Of a stretch of 64,000 nt of DNA, positions 1 to 11,118 are shown piece by piece. The notes below the pieces were generated by a model that saw nothing but the letters and a program-made list of their open reading frames with translations, did no database searches and was not told the origin of the DNA. Where the stretch lies: contig MNCI01022113.1 in NCBI GenBank assembly GCA_015680685.1, forward strand, positions 440,945-504,944, written 5' to 3'. This DNA is from Gnetum montanum (lineage: Eukaryota > Streptophyta > Gnetopsida > Gnetales > Gnetaceae). Made by a program: the position numbers and the translations under genes. How positions within the stretch are numbered: position 1 is the first letter of the stretch; every line of letters starts with the position of its first letter.

Positions 1-1652
1 AATAAGTATACATTTTTCTCCTATCTAAATTTTTCTAGTTCACAAATAGGCAAACCTTACTATGGGTCAGTTGACTAATGAGGCCAATAGGTCGACTTAA
101 GAAGTCTAAGCTTGACCTTATAATTGTATCTTTTTTCAATTTTGAGTTTTTGCATGCATCAGGGTCAATCAACCTATCTCGAGGTTGATAGATCTTCAAC
201 ATGATAAATTTGATCATTAAGTTATATATTTTATCATTCCAAATCACCAATTCGATCAACATTTGTCTTCCTAATTATACTTATGTTTGTCTTAGTTCGT
301 CTAGTTAAGTGTAACTGAGATATATGATTTTTGATGTTGTTTGGTCATACTAAAACTTACTCTAATTTATCTAAGTTTAGAATATAAATCCCAATCTAGC
401 CTTAAGCGATGAGTAGTCATTCCCAATTTACCATACATATCCTAAACTCATGCTATTAGCACTGGATTACCATGTATGCACTACTAGATGTACCAAGTGA
501 TAACACTACTAGGATTACCAAATGGTATTATGTTTATACTCAAAGTTTGTTATACTTATTTCATATGATTAATATGCATTTGAAAATAAAACATTAACTA
601 ACTACATAAAAGGAAATAGAATAAAAATAAATTACAATCAAGAAAATATTAGGCTAAGTCAAAGTGTTGTAATGAAAGTGAATTAATCTCAATCTTGTTG
701 CCATCATGAGATTGTATCTAAGTACACTTAAATAAGACTTCATCATTTAGCTTAAATACATGCTATGGGCATTTCCTAAATATTTTTAATTTTTGCAGTT
801 TCAAACTACAAGAGCTTCACTATACTAAATGAGCAAACAATGTCATAAATGCAGTAGGTGGCACATTTATATTAGTATTATTAACATTGCATTAATGCTA
901 ATGCATTAATATAGTCAACCCTATGTCAACATTAATGCATCAACATGGTAGTGTCAACGCTGATTCATTAATATACTTGTTAATGAAATTATTGTTCATC
1001 ACATGGTTTATGATGTAGAGACTTAGCAATCTTTTGGTAGCGCTACATTCTTGTCGATAAATATAAAAATATAAGAAATAACACACCCATATTTAAAGTA
1101 CAATTTATTATTGCATTTTTTAAATACTTTACCAATTGCATATTTTCTATTAATATTATATGTTGTTCCTAAGAAAATTTCATACTGTGTTTCTAGTTTA
1201 TGCTTGCTGAGTAGACATGATTAACACTTTTTCTTCTAGAGTGTTCCACTTGCTTTTGGACTTGGTTCATGTGGCATAGATTGTCACTTCTCTATGTGTA
1301 TGTTACTCTTTTCTTTTATGTGTCTTCTCCCTTGACACACTTCTTTATCTCATCATTGACCTACAAACTACATGTTACTTACAAGTTCATCAACTCCCGT
1401 GCAACCTAGGTTTTATCATCTTTTTGACTTGATCTTCACATGGATTATGTTGTGTTTTTATTCTTATGGAATGTATATCTTTTAGATGTTCATGAGCTAT
1501 CTTATTTTTATCTCAATGATTATTTTTTATTTAACTATTGCAATTTTTTCTTAATTGTCCTTATGCTTATTACAATGCACATAAATATCATCTCGTAGGA
1601 TTGGTTAAGTATTGATATCCCAAGTTATCATCTAACAATTAAGAATATAATA

Positions 1653-1670
1653 ATCTCTCTCTCTCTCTCT
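1653..1670. repeat. CT dinucleotide microsatellite
   Basis: An uninterrupted run of about nine CT units lies in otherwise AT-rich spacer. This is a simple-sequence repeat with no coding context. Confidence 0.9.
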
Positions 1671-1732
1671 ATCTACTGCATGCTAAAGTTTCATTAACAG
1701 TTTTGATATATCTAGAATTATTTCTTCCTCTT

Positions 1733-1759
1733 GGGGGTGGGTGGTAGTGGGGGTAGGGG
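1733..1759 (+). other. Potential G-quadruplex
   Basis: Four G-runs of 5, 3, 5 and 4 bases are separated by loops of 1, 7 and 2 bases, which satisfies the usual G3+N1-7 pattern. It stands out because the surrounding 4 kb is very AT-rich. No gene is adjacent, so any regulatory role is speculative. Confidence 0.5.
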
Positions 1760-4104
1760 TGTGTGCGGATTCTAAATTACTTTCAAATTTTAGCAATGCT
1801 AATTTGATGATGAGTCCTTAATTGCTAATCTTACATCGTAAGATGTATTCATGTAAATTTTTAATCACCTACCTTGTAATCAAAGTTTCACTTTATAGTT
1901 CAATAATGTGATGTAAAAGCATAACATTCAAGTCATTTATTCTAAGTATTATGTTTTTTTTTCTACTTACTAAGCTAAGTAATACTTTACTTAAGCATAT
2001 AGTATTGATCATTCATAAGTGGACTTGAGATTTTGATACTCAATGATGAGTAATAAGAATGCCTCATACTTTACTATACAAATCTATAAGCATCAAAGTA
2101 TATCATGTTGTAATTTGTAAATGGGATAGGTGAAACATCTAATGAAGTTGTAATGATTGCATGTTTTTGGTCTTCCTAGTCATACTTGTAGTTAGCTCTA
2201 ATCATATAAGTAAATATGACTTAGGTGTATGATAATGATGTATTTATGGTCCATGTTACTAATTATAAAAGTTACCAAAATGGAAATAAACTAAATATAA
2301 TAAATTGTTAAAAATAGAAATAATCCTAAACTAGCCTAAGGACGATAAGCATTCACTTCATGAATCTTCTATGTTTTTCGATTTAAGAAGTAATCACTAT
2401 GTTACCAAGTCAATTAATCATTGGACAAACCAAGTTAGCTAACTTTTAAGATTACCAAGTTAATTTATGGTTAATGTTCAAGATTTTGGTGTGCTCATTC
2501 CATTATAACTAATATACTTAGAAATATAAACATTATGTTGATTAATGATAACAAATTATTATAAAATAAATTTCTTGAAAATGTAAATCTATGCTAAGTC
2601 AAAGTGCTATAATGAGAATGATTCAATATCGATCTTTATTCTCAAACCAAGGTTACCTCTAGGTACATCCATATGAACAAAGACTCCAAACAACTATCTC
2701 AAACACATGATGTTCATTGCTAGAAATTATGAAATAAAACTATAAGAGCTTTACTACATTGACTACAAAGATGACTTGAATGTACCTCATCTTACACATA
2801 TATATAAATGCATTAACTGCATTGACACATATACTAACACATAACTAGATGTATCAGTGCATTAGCACATTATCAAAAAGTTTAATTTTTTTACTATTTT
2901 TCATACCACTATGATGGACTCAAATCTTGTTCTCAAGTTACACAAAATTGATAGAGTTTGACTACAAAATTAGGAGGGTGATGTTGACTTATTAGCTAAC
3001 TTTACAAAACTTTAAGTGTTGTATGACATCCTAGTTTGAATGGTGCCTTATTTACAAAATCAAATTGAAGTATCATATAGAAAACAAAAATTTGCAAAAT
3101 AATAGATGGAAATCGTACTCTAAATGACAATGGCTCACTCCCGTTTATCTTCTACATCTGACTTAATGATTGGAATTTTTTTTCATTCATTTATGGATTG
3201 TCAATTGTGCATGCATGTATAGCAATATTTGTTGACATTGGAACATTTCATAGATGTAGTAGAGTTGGGAATAGCTTGTTGGCATTGATAAACCAAGGTA
3301 CAAATAAGAACTATTCATGTGTCAAGTTTGATGGTTGTTGTTTATAGAATTGTTGGTGATACATCCCTGTTGCCTATGAAGTGACTCCTATAAGCTTTTT
3401 TCTTGATCATTTCTTCTTGTAATTTACCTTTTACTTGATTGTGAATTTGAGATGCATGTTCATATAATGCAAAGGTAGTTGCTAGTCTCTTCAACTTACT
3501 CCTATACTTACCTATGATGATGGAGGCAAGGTTTGTGAGTTCCAAATGAGTGGGTAAGATCCTCAATCTAGAGATCCTTCATTTTTAGCTTTGTGATTAT
3601 GATACCACTTGGCCAAAGAATCCCTCGTTGTAAATAATTCTATTACCTAAGCTCAATGATTCAATGAGATGATGAAACTCATAAAGATATAAGAAATAGA
3701 ATTGATGAATGATGATGGAAATGGAGATAGGATAGTAATGTTCTATTTGATGAAAGAATCCCAATAAAACTAAAAAGAGAATTTTATAGGATAGCATTAA
3801 AAGATCTAGTTCTTCATAGAGATGAATAGTGAAAAAGAATTCATGTAGCTAACGCCATTTTATTGAGACAAGGCCAAGCTGATAATGTTCATGATACCAC
3901 CTCTAATATCAATGACATTTATAACATTTATCCATGCCACTATCTACAAATAAAGAAGGATTGAAAATAATCCAAAGAAACCGCAAATAAACACAAAACA
4001 AAATATTAACGCTCCAATCGAAGGAAGAGATCTTTAACCATGTGTAATTAAAAACCCAAAGACTTTTGTCCTTTAAACACAATTTGAATTACACTCGCCT
4101 CTTC

Positions 4105-4112
4105 CTTATAAA
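4105..4112 (+). promoter_or_regulatory. Candidate TATA box upstream of the LBD locus
   Basis: A TATAAAA-type motif follows a pyrimidine-rich stretch at the left edge of the compositionally distinct gene island. It lies about 530 bases before the first LBD start codon. A second TATAAAA-like motif (about 4608-4614) is only about 25 bases from that ATG and would leave almost no leader. The assignment rests on motif and position only. Confidence 0.3.
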
Positions 4113-4266
4113 AAGTGTCTGCGTCAAATTTTCGCTGTCTGTACAGCAATTTGCTATCTTCCTGAACTCATTGCGCCTGGCGCTTTTTTAGGCTGAAAAA
4201 ATCCAAAGAAATTAAACTCCTTATTCATATCCACGCCAAATTTTTTGCATTAGTCAATGCTGTACA

Positions 4267-4473
4267 ATGCCCGCCGACGAACAGCAGCGGAACATTATGG
4301 AGCAGGGAAGCTTTTTGTCACGATGCAATGCTTGCGGAGATAAAAATAAGTACAAATCCGCAAATATTTCACAAGGGCCTTCATTTTTTACAATGTCTAA
4401 CGTCTGCCTCCGATTTTCACGCCGAATTAAAATAATCCAACACCGACGAATATGTGCCTTGTACTTATTGTGA
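4267..4473 (+). CDS. Small ORF of unknown nature upstream of the LBD exon
   Basis: This 68-codon ORF from an ATG has a CxxC pair (residues about 20-23) but no recognisable domain. It lies between the candidate TATA box and the first LBD exon, so it could be an upstream ORF in the LBD leader or chance. The base composition of 4080-4900 is less AT-rich than the spacer, which is why it is listed. Nothing supports translation directly. Confidence 0.2.
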   Translation: MPADEQQRNIMEQGSFLSRCNACGDKNKYKSANISQGPSFFTMSNVCLRFSRRIKIIQHRRICALYLL

Positions 4474-4638
4474 GAGTTATGCGTTAATCGATGAGATTAT
4501 TTAAATTTGCACAGGTAACTAAAAACTCAGAGTGCACCATTCCTTTATGTCCACGTCAAGTGAAAGGTTTTCCATTGTCATTTCCCATGCCAGATTAAAC
4601 GGGAGCATATAAAACTTTCAAATCCTGCATTTTCGTCA

Positions 4639-4875
4639 ATGGTGGCTCCACGCACCTTAACAACCCCAAATGGTGGCTCCACTGCGAGCATCGGAGCTAA
4701 ATTTTCTGCAGCCACGTTTGAAAGGCCATGTGCAGCTTGCAGATATCTCAGAAGAAAATGCCAAGCGCAGGACTGTACAATGGCTCCTTGCTTTCCCAGC
4801 AAACGCCCAGCCGAAAACTTTGAAACCGTGCACAAATTATATGGTGCAAGTAACTTTTTCAGAGCTATTATTCAG
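4639..4875 (+). CDS. LOB-domain (LBD) protein, exon 1, upstream copy
   Basis: This is the first exon of a lateral-organ-boundaries-domain protein, a plant-specific nuclear DNA-binding transcription factor. It encodes 79 residues from an ATG: a 29-residue lead, then the Cys block (residues 31-46) and the GAS block with [14 protein letters not shown] near the end. The Cys block reads C-x2-C-x6-C-x4-C; the family norm is C-x2-C-x6-C-x3-C, so one residue is inserted. The exon ends at CAG with a GT donor at 4876 in phase 0, which matches the conserved LBD intron position after the GAS block. Read on without splicing, the frame stops at 4962. An ATG at 4670 lies in a short duplication of the start region but is out of frame. 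I found no second exon before 6008; the only candidate is 6538-6744, which has matching phase. Confidence 0.75.
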
Positions 4876-5640
4876 GTAGAAACTAGAAACTGGAAACTCT
4901 TAGGTAAGAAAACTTCACTGTATAGAAACGATAGAAACGATAGTTGTTGCAGGAGGGTATAGATTGAGAAATCTGTCATAAATCGCAAGGCAACATTGAA
5001 GTGGATTCAAAATTGCATGAGATATTTAATGTAATGAATAGTGCTATATTTTTATTGATTTTTTAAGTTTAATATATTGTATATTGCTAATTCTGATGCC
5101 AGCAAAACTCTAAAATTTCTATATTTGATTTTCCACACTAACTGAGCTGTTAGATGAAAAAAAATTTAAAATGCGGCCATTAACATGAGTGCATATAAGT
5201 GCTCTCTTTTGTAAATATTGATGATTTTAATCCGATTTGTACACTGACTTGTTTCAATTTTCCCATCCGATTTATATAAAAGATTGCCGATTTATCGATC
5301 GGATCCCAAAAGATGGCTCCTATTTTAATAGCTGAACCAATTTCTTGTTAATCTTGTGTGCAACTGTATTTCTAATTTTCTAAGATTCTCTTCTGCCATA
5401 ATTTTTAATTTTTTATGCATTATTTAATACAAAGTATGACATTTAATAAGGAAAGGGTCAAGAGACGTTAATATTACTTCTTTGAACGGTTGTATAACTT
5501 CTTTGATTCAAATAAACAAATTAATTTAGAAATAAATATTTATATGAACTGAATTTTATTTTTATTTTAAATTTTTTAAAATTTAAACATTTGAAGAGCT
5601 CTTTTACATTGTCTAATAAAATTGATAATAAAAATAAGAA

Positions 5641-5680
5641 TATGTTTCGAGCCTGACTTATATGTTTCGAGCCTGACTTT
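5641..5680 (+). repeat. 20-bp tandem duplication
   Basis: Two identical 20-base units, 5641-5660 and 5661-5680, each beginning TATGTTTCGAGCC. They lie in the spacer between the two LBD exon copies, inside what would be the long intron if the upstream exon splices to 6538. Confidence 0.9.
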
Positions 5681-6062
5681 TCCTTGGTGTTTTTCGTTTC
5701 TAAAGCCATTAAGAAATTTTACTGGGTCACTGGAAAAAATCATTTTCCTAACTTTTTAATCACTGTTTTCAGGTTGTTACAAACGGGAAAAAAGTGTTAA
5801 TTTAATAAATGTTTTAATGGATACTGATTATGTAAGGGTAAAACCATTTACATGCATGCCACAACACTACCACGTAGCCTCGTGTACGTCATGGATATGA
5901 AGTAAACCTCTACATCATGCCAAATGACGAAGTTGATTTGAACGGCAGTTCCAACTGGAACACACAATTTACCTGCACACAAGATTTGTCAAACTAGTTT
6001 CATCATCATGGAAAAGTTAATGGGATTTGTCCCTTCAAGCATCTTTCAAGCGCTTCACGTGC

Positions 6063-6144
6063 CCGTTGATTATTATCGTAATAATTTTCGACGCAGTGTG
6101 GAACCGTTGATTATTATCGTAATAATTTTCGACGCAGTGTGGAA
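6063..6144 (+). repeat. 41-bp perfect tandem duplication upstream of the second LBD exon
   Basis: Two identical 41-base units (6063-6103 and 6104-6144) lie about 100 bases before the start codon of the downstream LBD exon. Each contains a TTATCGTAATAA core. Because the copies are identical, the duplication is recent. It would sit in the leader or proximal promoter of this exon. Confidence 0.9.
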
Positions 6145-6243
6145 TATATTGTTTGACAGGACTTGCATGTCTTTATTAAATAATGCTAGACCCTCTATCA
6201 AGGCTTCCCTGTCCTTATTGGATTCTTGCTCTCTTGCAGAAAC

Positions 6244-6416
6244 ATGGAAAATATTCAGTCCAGAAATTTGATACCTTGTGCAGCCTGCAAATTTATGAGG
6301 AGGAGATGTGAAGGTGAGTATTGCATGTGGGCTCGTTATTTTCCCAGCAATGATCCCGAAAGATTCCTGGCAATCCACAAGGTATATGGTGCGAGCAACT
6401 TTATCAGATTTATCAA
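6244..6416 (+). CDS. LOB-domain (LBD) protein, exon 1, downstream copy
   Basis: A second LBD first exon. From the ATG at 6244 it encodes a short lead, then CAACKFMRRRC and the rest of the Cys block, again with C-x2-C-x6-C-x4-C spacing, and a GAS block with IHKVYGASNFIRFI. Shared unusual spacing suggests the two copies are tandem duplicates. The sequence just before the ATG is pyrimidine-rich and ends TTGCAG, so a splice acceptor at 6238-6239 is possible. No phase-0 GT donor is visible where the family intron should start: the GC at 6417 and GT at 6432 are both out of phase with exon 2. Unspliced, the frame runs to a stop at 6448-6450, giving about 68 residues. It may be a truncated product or a decaying copy. 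The true 3' limit is uncertain. Confidence 0.6.
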
Positions 6417-6537
6417 GCTAACAAAATCAAAGTATCATGAAATATCTTAATGTTTGTTGCATCGTTTGAGATTGCAATTTATGATTCGTTTCGGTGTATT
6501 TGAATTACAAACTGACATGACCTTTTGCTTTGATCAG

Positions 6538-6744
6538 GATTTGCCCGAGAACCAGAGAGATGATGCTGCAAAAAGCTGGATATATGAAGCCAGCATCTAC
6601 ATGTCTGTGAAATACAACACCAGCTTGGCCTGTGTAACGCACAGCTTCTTTTACTTCAATTATGTGCTTCAAACACAGAACCCTCTCCAATGGAAGAATT
6701 TATTAATCCATGAAATTCCGTGTGTCTTTAACAGCTTTCCGTAG
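6538..6744 (+). CDS. LOB-domain (LBD) protein, exon 2
   Basis: The exon follows an AG acceptor (TGATCAG at 6531-6537) and starts in phase 0 with DLPENQRDDAAKSWIYEAS. This aligns with the conserved second-exon start of LBD proteins (LP-x2-QR-x-DA-x4-YEA). The family's DPVYG and leucine-zipper-like segment is poorly conserved here (SVKYNTSL onward). The stop is TAG at 6742-6744, so the C-terminal tail is very short, about 68 residues for the exon. Joined to 4639-4875 it would give a protein of about 147 residues; joined to the nearer 6244 exon it needs a donor I cannot find. I infer an expressed or recently active locus, because there are no internal stops. Confidence 0.65.
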   Translation, partial: DLPENQRDDAAKSWIYEASIYMSVKYNTSLACVTHSFFYFNYVLQTQNPLQWKNLLIHEIPCVFNSFP

Positions 6745-7189
6745 TATCTTAGTAATTGCATATTCTTTCTATAATTCGCATAGACATCTAAATGTCATGG
6801 ACATCCAAAACTAGAATCTCATATTTCAATATCGACATTTCCAGCCACATTTCTCCTTTTGTTGAGAAACTCATTTCGGATTTGAATATTTTCCTTTCTC
6901 AGTGCGGCCCTGAGACCCAAATGATAGGGCTAAGTTGAGGATGATATACTATCATGTACATTATTTTTTTATAGAATGAAAAATTTTAAGTAGTTGTATA
7001 TTATAAAATTTTATTAGTTCTTGTGGGTAGATGACTCAGTTACTTTGTTCACAGAAAATGGAATTAAAAAGTGTAATGCTTATAAATGTCAAATATTATG
7101 CTGTTATAATACTTTAGATGGGGTAACGTGAATATATTGGTTTACCGCATCAAATTTATATAAAGATAAAAAACTTTTATAAGGTGTTA

Positions 7190-7265
7190 TTTAATGAAAC
7201 TGAAACTGAACTTGTAATTTGGGATTACTATGCCAAGACTCTTACCACTAAGCTAATACCTCATT
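7190..7265 (-). mobile_element. tRNA-derived SINE-like head, minus strand
   Basis: On the minus strand, TAGCTTAGTGG (complement of 7245-7255) fits the RNA polymerase III A-box consensus TRGYNNARNGG. About 43 bases on, AGTTCAGTTTC (complement of 7202-7212) resembles a degraded B box. The lead GAGGTATTAGC resembles the one at 47061, so two copies of one family are likely. It is not a tRNA gene: no cloverleaf stems can be drawn with confidence. The 3' limit is unknown. Confidence 0.45.
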
Positions 7266-7994
7266 GTTAAGATAATACAATTTTGATGGTTGGCTTACAT
7301 GATTTGCTTATAATAGTATTTTATCAATTTCACCCTATGATTGGAGCATTGATTCTATGTAGTAGAATTGTTTACAATGAGGGACTTTCTAGACTTGAAT
7401 AGTCACTTCTATTTCATCACTATTTATGGTTCTATTGAAATTGCATTCCATATATTATGTTTTAGTTGTACTAATTTTAACCCTTTTGATTCTAGAGCAT
7501 GTCTCCAGTTTTTTATTTTAAAAACAATATTTTTGTAAAACTATATCCACCAACATAATATCATCTTCAAATAGCATACACCATGGGATTTCATCCTATA
7601 TTTTTTTTGTTAATTCATCCATAATAATGGCAAATTCATCCTTGATATTTGGCATGGTTATGAAATATATATATACAAAGTGTACAACATATCAAAAGGG
7701 GAATGAAAGCTAACTATAATTTTGTCCAATTTTTTTGGGTATGATTAAATTAATTATTAATTAACGATACTACAAAAATGTTTTAATTTGTCGTTAAAGT
7801 TTTATTAACATATATTATTGGGGTAATGATGTTGAAGCTAGAACTAAATAACTATATGTACCTCCTTGGGCATATAGTTAACACAAACCTTTCATACAAC
7901 TTAAGTAGAAATATAATTGAGTCAAATCAACATATACATTGGAATAGAACTTATGATTTGGAATATAATTGTGAGTCAAATCAACATATCCATT

Positions 7995-8460
7995 GGATGC
8001 TAGGTATTGTTGAGAAAGATTAACAATGATATGACAAACCAAATTAAAGTACCACTGATAACATGATAAGAAGTTAGTGATATGCTTTGTGAGAGAATAA
8101 TCCTTGTTAGGTTGAAGGGAGATTTCTACTAAATTTCTATTAGAGAGCTTATTCGAAAAAAACATGAAGAAAGATGGTTGCATGCCACAAAGATATGAAT
8201 GGTGACATGGATGCTAGGTATTGCTACAAGAGATTAACAATGATATGACAAACCAAATTGGAGTACCATTGATAACATGACAAGAAGTTAGTAATATGCT
8301 TTGTGAAAGAAAAATCCTTGTTATGTTGAAGGAAAATTTCTACTAGATTGCTATTAGACTTACCATTGATCATACAAAAATGCTAGGTTAGAAAAAAAAA
8401 ACATCAGAGCTGAGAGGTGCATGCAGTAAATAGTTGAATGGTAACATGGATGCTAGGTAT
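7995..8460 (+). repeat. Imperfect tandem repeat, period about 214-239 bp
   Basis: The phrase GGATGCTAGGTAT recurs at 7995, 8209 and 8448. Each is followed by a similar block (GATTAACAATGATATGACAA, then GAAGTTAGT, ATGCTTTGTGA and CCTTGTTA). Two full units and the start of a third are visible. The copies differ by substitutions and a short indel. Confidence 0.8.
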
Positions 8461-8474
8461 CGGTAAGAAAGATC

Positions 8475-8840
8475 AATCAATAGCTTTCTTATTAGAAAAA
8501 GTTTGAGAATAGTATGCATAGATTAAAAAACTTAAGAAATATTATTTTATATAGTTTAGTAATGTGTTGAAAAAAAACTATAGACAATAAGGATATTTCT
8601 CTAAGAACTATGCACAGTAGGAATATTTGTTTGTTCAAGTGAATCAACAACTCTTTTATTAGAAAAGTTTGAAATATCATGCATAGATAAGAAAAGTTAA
8701 GAAATGTCATTTCAGATGATTTAGTAATGTGTTAAGAAACTATAGAAAGTAGGAATATTTGTCCAAAAAACTATAGATGGTAGGGATACTTGTCTACACT
8801 AATTCAGTTTAATCAATAGCTCCCTTATTAGGTAAAATAA
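8475..8840 (+). repeat. Imperfect tandem repeat, period about 165-170 bp
   Basis: Units begin near 8475, 8641 and 8812 with ATCAATAGCT- or ATCAACAACT-like starts, followed by TTATTAGAAAAAGTTTGA and ATGCATAGAT in the first two units. The third unit is partial. The array directly follows the array at 7995, so the region is a patchwork of local duplications. Confidence 0.7.
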
Positions 8841-9990
8841 TGTTAACATAAAGATTTGGAATATTTTATGACCATGATCGATGAAAATTGTTGCCCAAAA
8901 CCCACAACTTTCAAACTAATAAATGAGCTTCATGACTACTATACTATACCCCCTAGGTGCTAAAGTTCATTCTAAAAAACAAAACTTTAAAAAATTACAA
9001 TGGCATCTAATTAAAATTTTAAAACATGCATAGTGAACAACAATTAATTTCTCTCAGTTCATTTAATAAAATAGAATACATCATTTTCATGGTTCTAAAT
9101 CCATTTACATAGACTAAAGAAGAACCTACCTTTATTCAATGAAATATATTATCTTAAATCTAATTGCATAACTGTTAACTTAATTAAATTAACACAATGT
9201 TCATCACTCAATGATGTATAAGTCACTTGGTAAAGGTACCTAGTTGGTAATGGTATAATCCAAAAGAATAATTTAAAATATATGAAGTAACTGAATATAA
9301 AAAATCATCAATACTACCTCAAGGATGGTGATTGTTGCAATAAAAATTTAATTTCTATGGTCAAGTTTCTTCCCCAATTTGGAAAATCTCTATGAAAGTT
9401 ACTCATAAATAAAATTTAAGTAAAAATGCATTCAAATAGTTACTCTATATGAGAATTTCTATGGTTAAATTTGTGTTATAGGTGTATGGTGTATTCCGAT
9501 CACAACCTTGTTGTGCAATGAACTAAGGTGGATAGAGCTCAATAATATATGAAGAAAGTACCTAATTATTTCCCTTTAAAATTTATTTTTATTCTTAAAA
9601 AACTTAGAGATGCCTACGTGTGAGAGGCATGGATGAAGCTTTTGGTAAAAAAGCTTGTAGTGTTATGGTTTGTGTTTCACTTTACAATATTAGGAAGTAG
9701 AGTAAAGAAGCATTAAAAAGAGTTGATAAGACCATATTTTTTAACTCCTAAGTAACCTATGAATTATAAGAAGAATGTAACTTACTCTTCTTGATGAATA
9801 ATATATGTAATATATGTAAATGATGTGAAGCATAAAATTGAATAGTGCACATATCAAGGCGAAAATCTCTAAGTTGAAGGGATGCATCTTCTTTAATTTC
9901 TCATGTGACATGATTAACGAAATGTATAATTATAAAAGAGATCACGTGATGAATATAATGAAATTGATTAGCTGAGAGCTCGCCCTGGCC

Positions 9991-10486
9991 CTCATAGTCT
10001 TTGATGACCTCCTTCGAATTTCTCCCTTCAAGATAGCCTCTTATGGGTAGTCTTTTTTTTTGCTGAAACGATCTCCGATCCGAGACCAAACGTGGTATTG
10101 GAACCAACAAAGAAAATTAAGTGAAAACGCTGGGACAGATTTTGATAGGACGTGTTTCAAATCACAAAAAGGTAATTTCAATGCTCATTTTTGTTGTCCA
10201 TTTCAACATGGCCAGGAAATTCAAATACAAACGCTTTGTACGCAGACATTGGGTCGCTGTCAAATACAAAGGTAAATTGAAAGTCGCGTTTGTACGCAGA
10301 ACCTTTGACGCTCCCAGAGGCCAATGCATACAAATGCAACGTTTAATTGCAAATGAATTCAATTGCAATGAATAATACCAGGCAATGCAAGGCGATCATA
10401 CCAGGCAATGCAAGGCGATCATTTCAATGTATATGTACAAATCCAGATAAAATTTCATTGGAAATTATGAAATACGTACCCACTCA
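9991..10486. other. Unassigned mixed-composition segment left of the tandem duplication
   Basis: This segment is less AT-rich than its left flank and contains overlapping short ORFs on both strands, none with a recognisable domain. It includes a 23-bp perfect tandem duplication (10375-10397 and 10398-10420). It ends at the left breakpoint of the 5.67-kb duplication. Confidence 0.4.
10375..10420 (+). repeat. 23-bp perfect tandem duplication
   Basis: Two identical adjacent units, each beginning ATACCAGGCAATGC. This is a recent local duplication. Confidence 0.9.
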
Positions 10487-10764
10487 CACGCCCCCTAATC
10501 CAGCACGATCCACTCCCCCTAATCACAGGCTATCCACTCCTGAAAATTTGTCCGCAATCACACGCTATGCACTCCTGAAAATTTAAGAAAGTGACAGTTT
10601 ATCCATGTTGCTCGTTATTTTGCTCGTTATTTCCAAAGGTCACTGAAGCTAGAAGCCTTAAATAACATTTCTTACGTGTATCAAGAATTTAGGGATGCAT
10701 ATTCTAAACAGAATAAAATAAAGAAATGGTTGGTTTACTACTATAATCATAAACATATTCATGT

Positions 10765-10836
10765 AGGTAAATTTAGAATTAAAAGACATGACAAGGGATT
10801 AGGTAAATTTAGAATTAAAAGACATGACAAGGGATC
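10765..10836 (+). repeat. 36-bp tandem duplication found only in unit A
   Basis: Two near-identical 36-base units (10765-10800 and 10801-10836) begin AGGTAAATTTAGAATTAAAA. The matching place in unit B (from about 16407) has one copy only, so this arose after the segmental duplication or was lost from unit B. Confidence 0.85.
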
Positions 10837-11118
10837 AGCCATCGTACGACGGCTGTCTGCTCTGCAAGAGCCTTCATTGTCATTGGACTTTCATTGCTTT
10901 TTAGTTTTTTTTTTTTTTTTTGTTCTTTACTGTTCTTATTGCTGCTGTTACACATGATGACGATAAATCGCTGAGGATTCACACTCTCTCTTGTCAACAA
11001 TTGGGATGACGATAACAACGCTGCTGATCCAAATGCAGGTAATATAATTGGACCGGGATCAACTGCTCCGCCAAACATCCATTCAGAGGGCCAGGTGTAG
11101 TCAAGATCTCTCTCGAAA

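Larger units (their letters stand above)
1..4079. other. AT-rich intergenic spacer, no gene recognised
   Basis: This stretch is AT-rich, with stops in every frame every few tens of codons. The two short minus-strand ORFs (3342-3566 and 3597-3797) carry no motif I recognise; the first faintly recalls a copia gag segment but cannot be supported. Small structural items are a CT microsatellite at about 1653-1670 and a G-rich block at 1733-1759. Confidence 0.6.
6760..9990. other. AT-rich spacer with local tandem repeats and a SINE-like remnant
   Basis: No gene is recognised. The content is AT-rich sequence with several imperfect tandem repeats, annotated separately, and a tRNA-like remnant on the minus strand at about 7202-7265. 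Short ORFs here show no domain and overlap the repeats. Confidence 0.6.

Noticed and set aside
3342-3566. Copia gag fragment
   Set aside because: Only vague resemblance over 74 residues and no neighbouring element parts.
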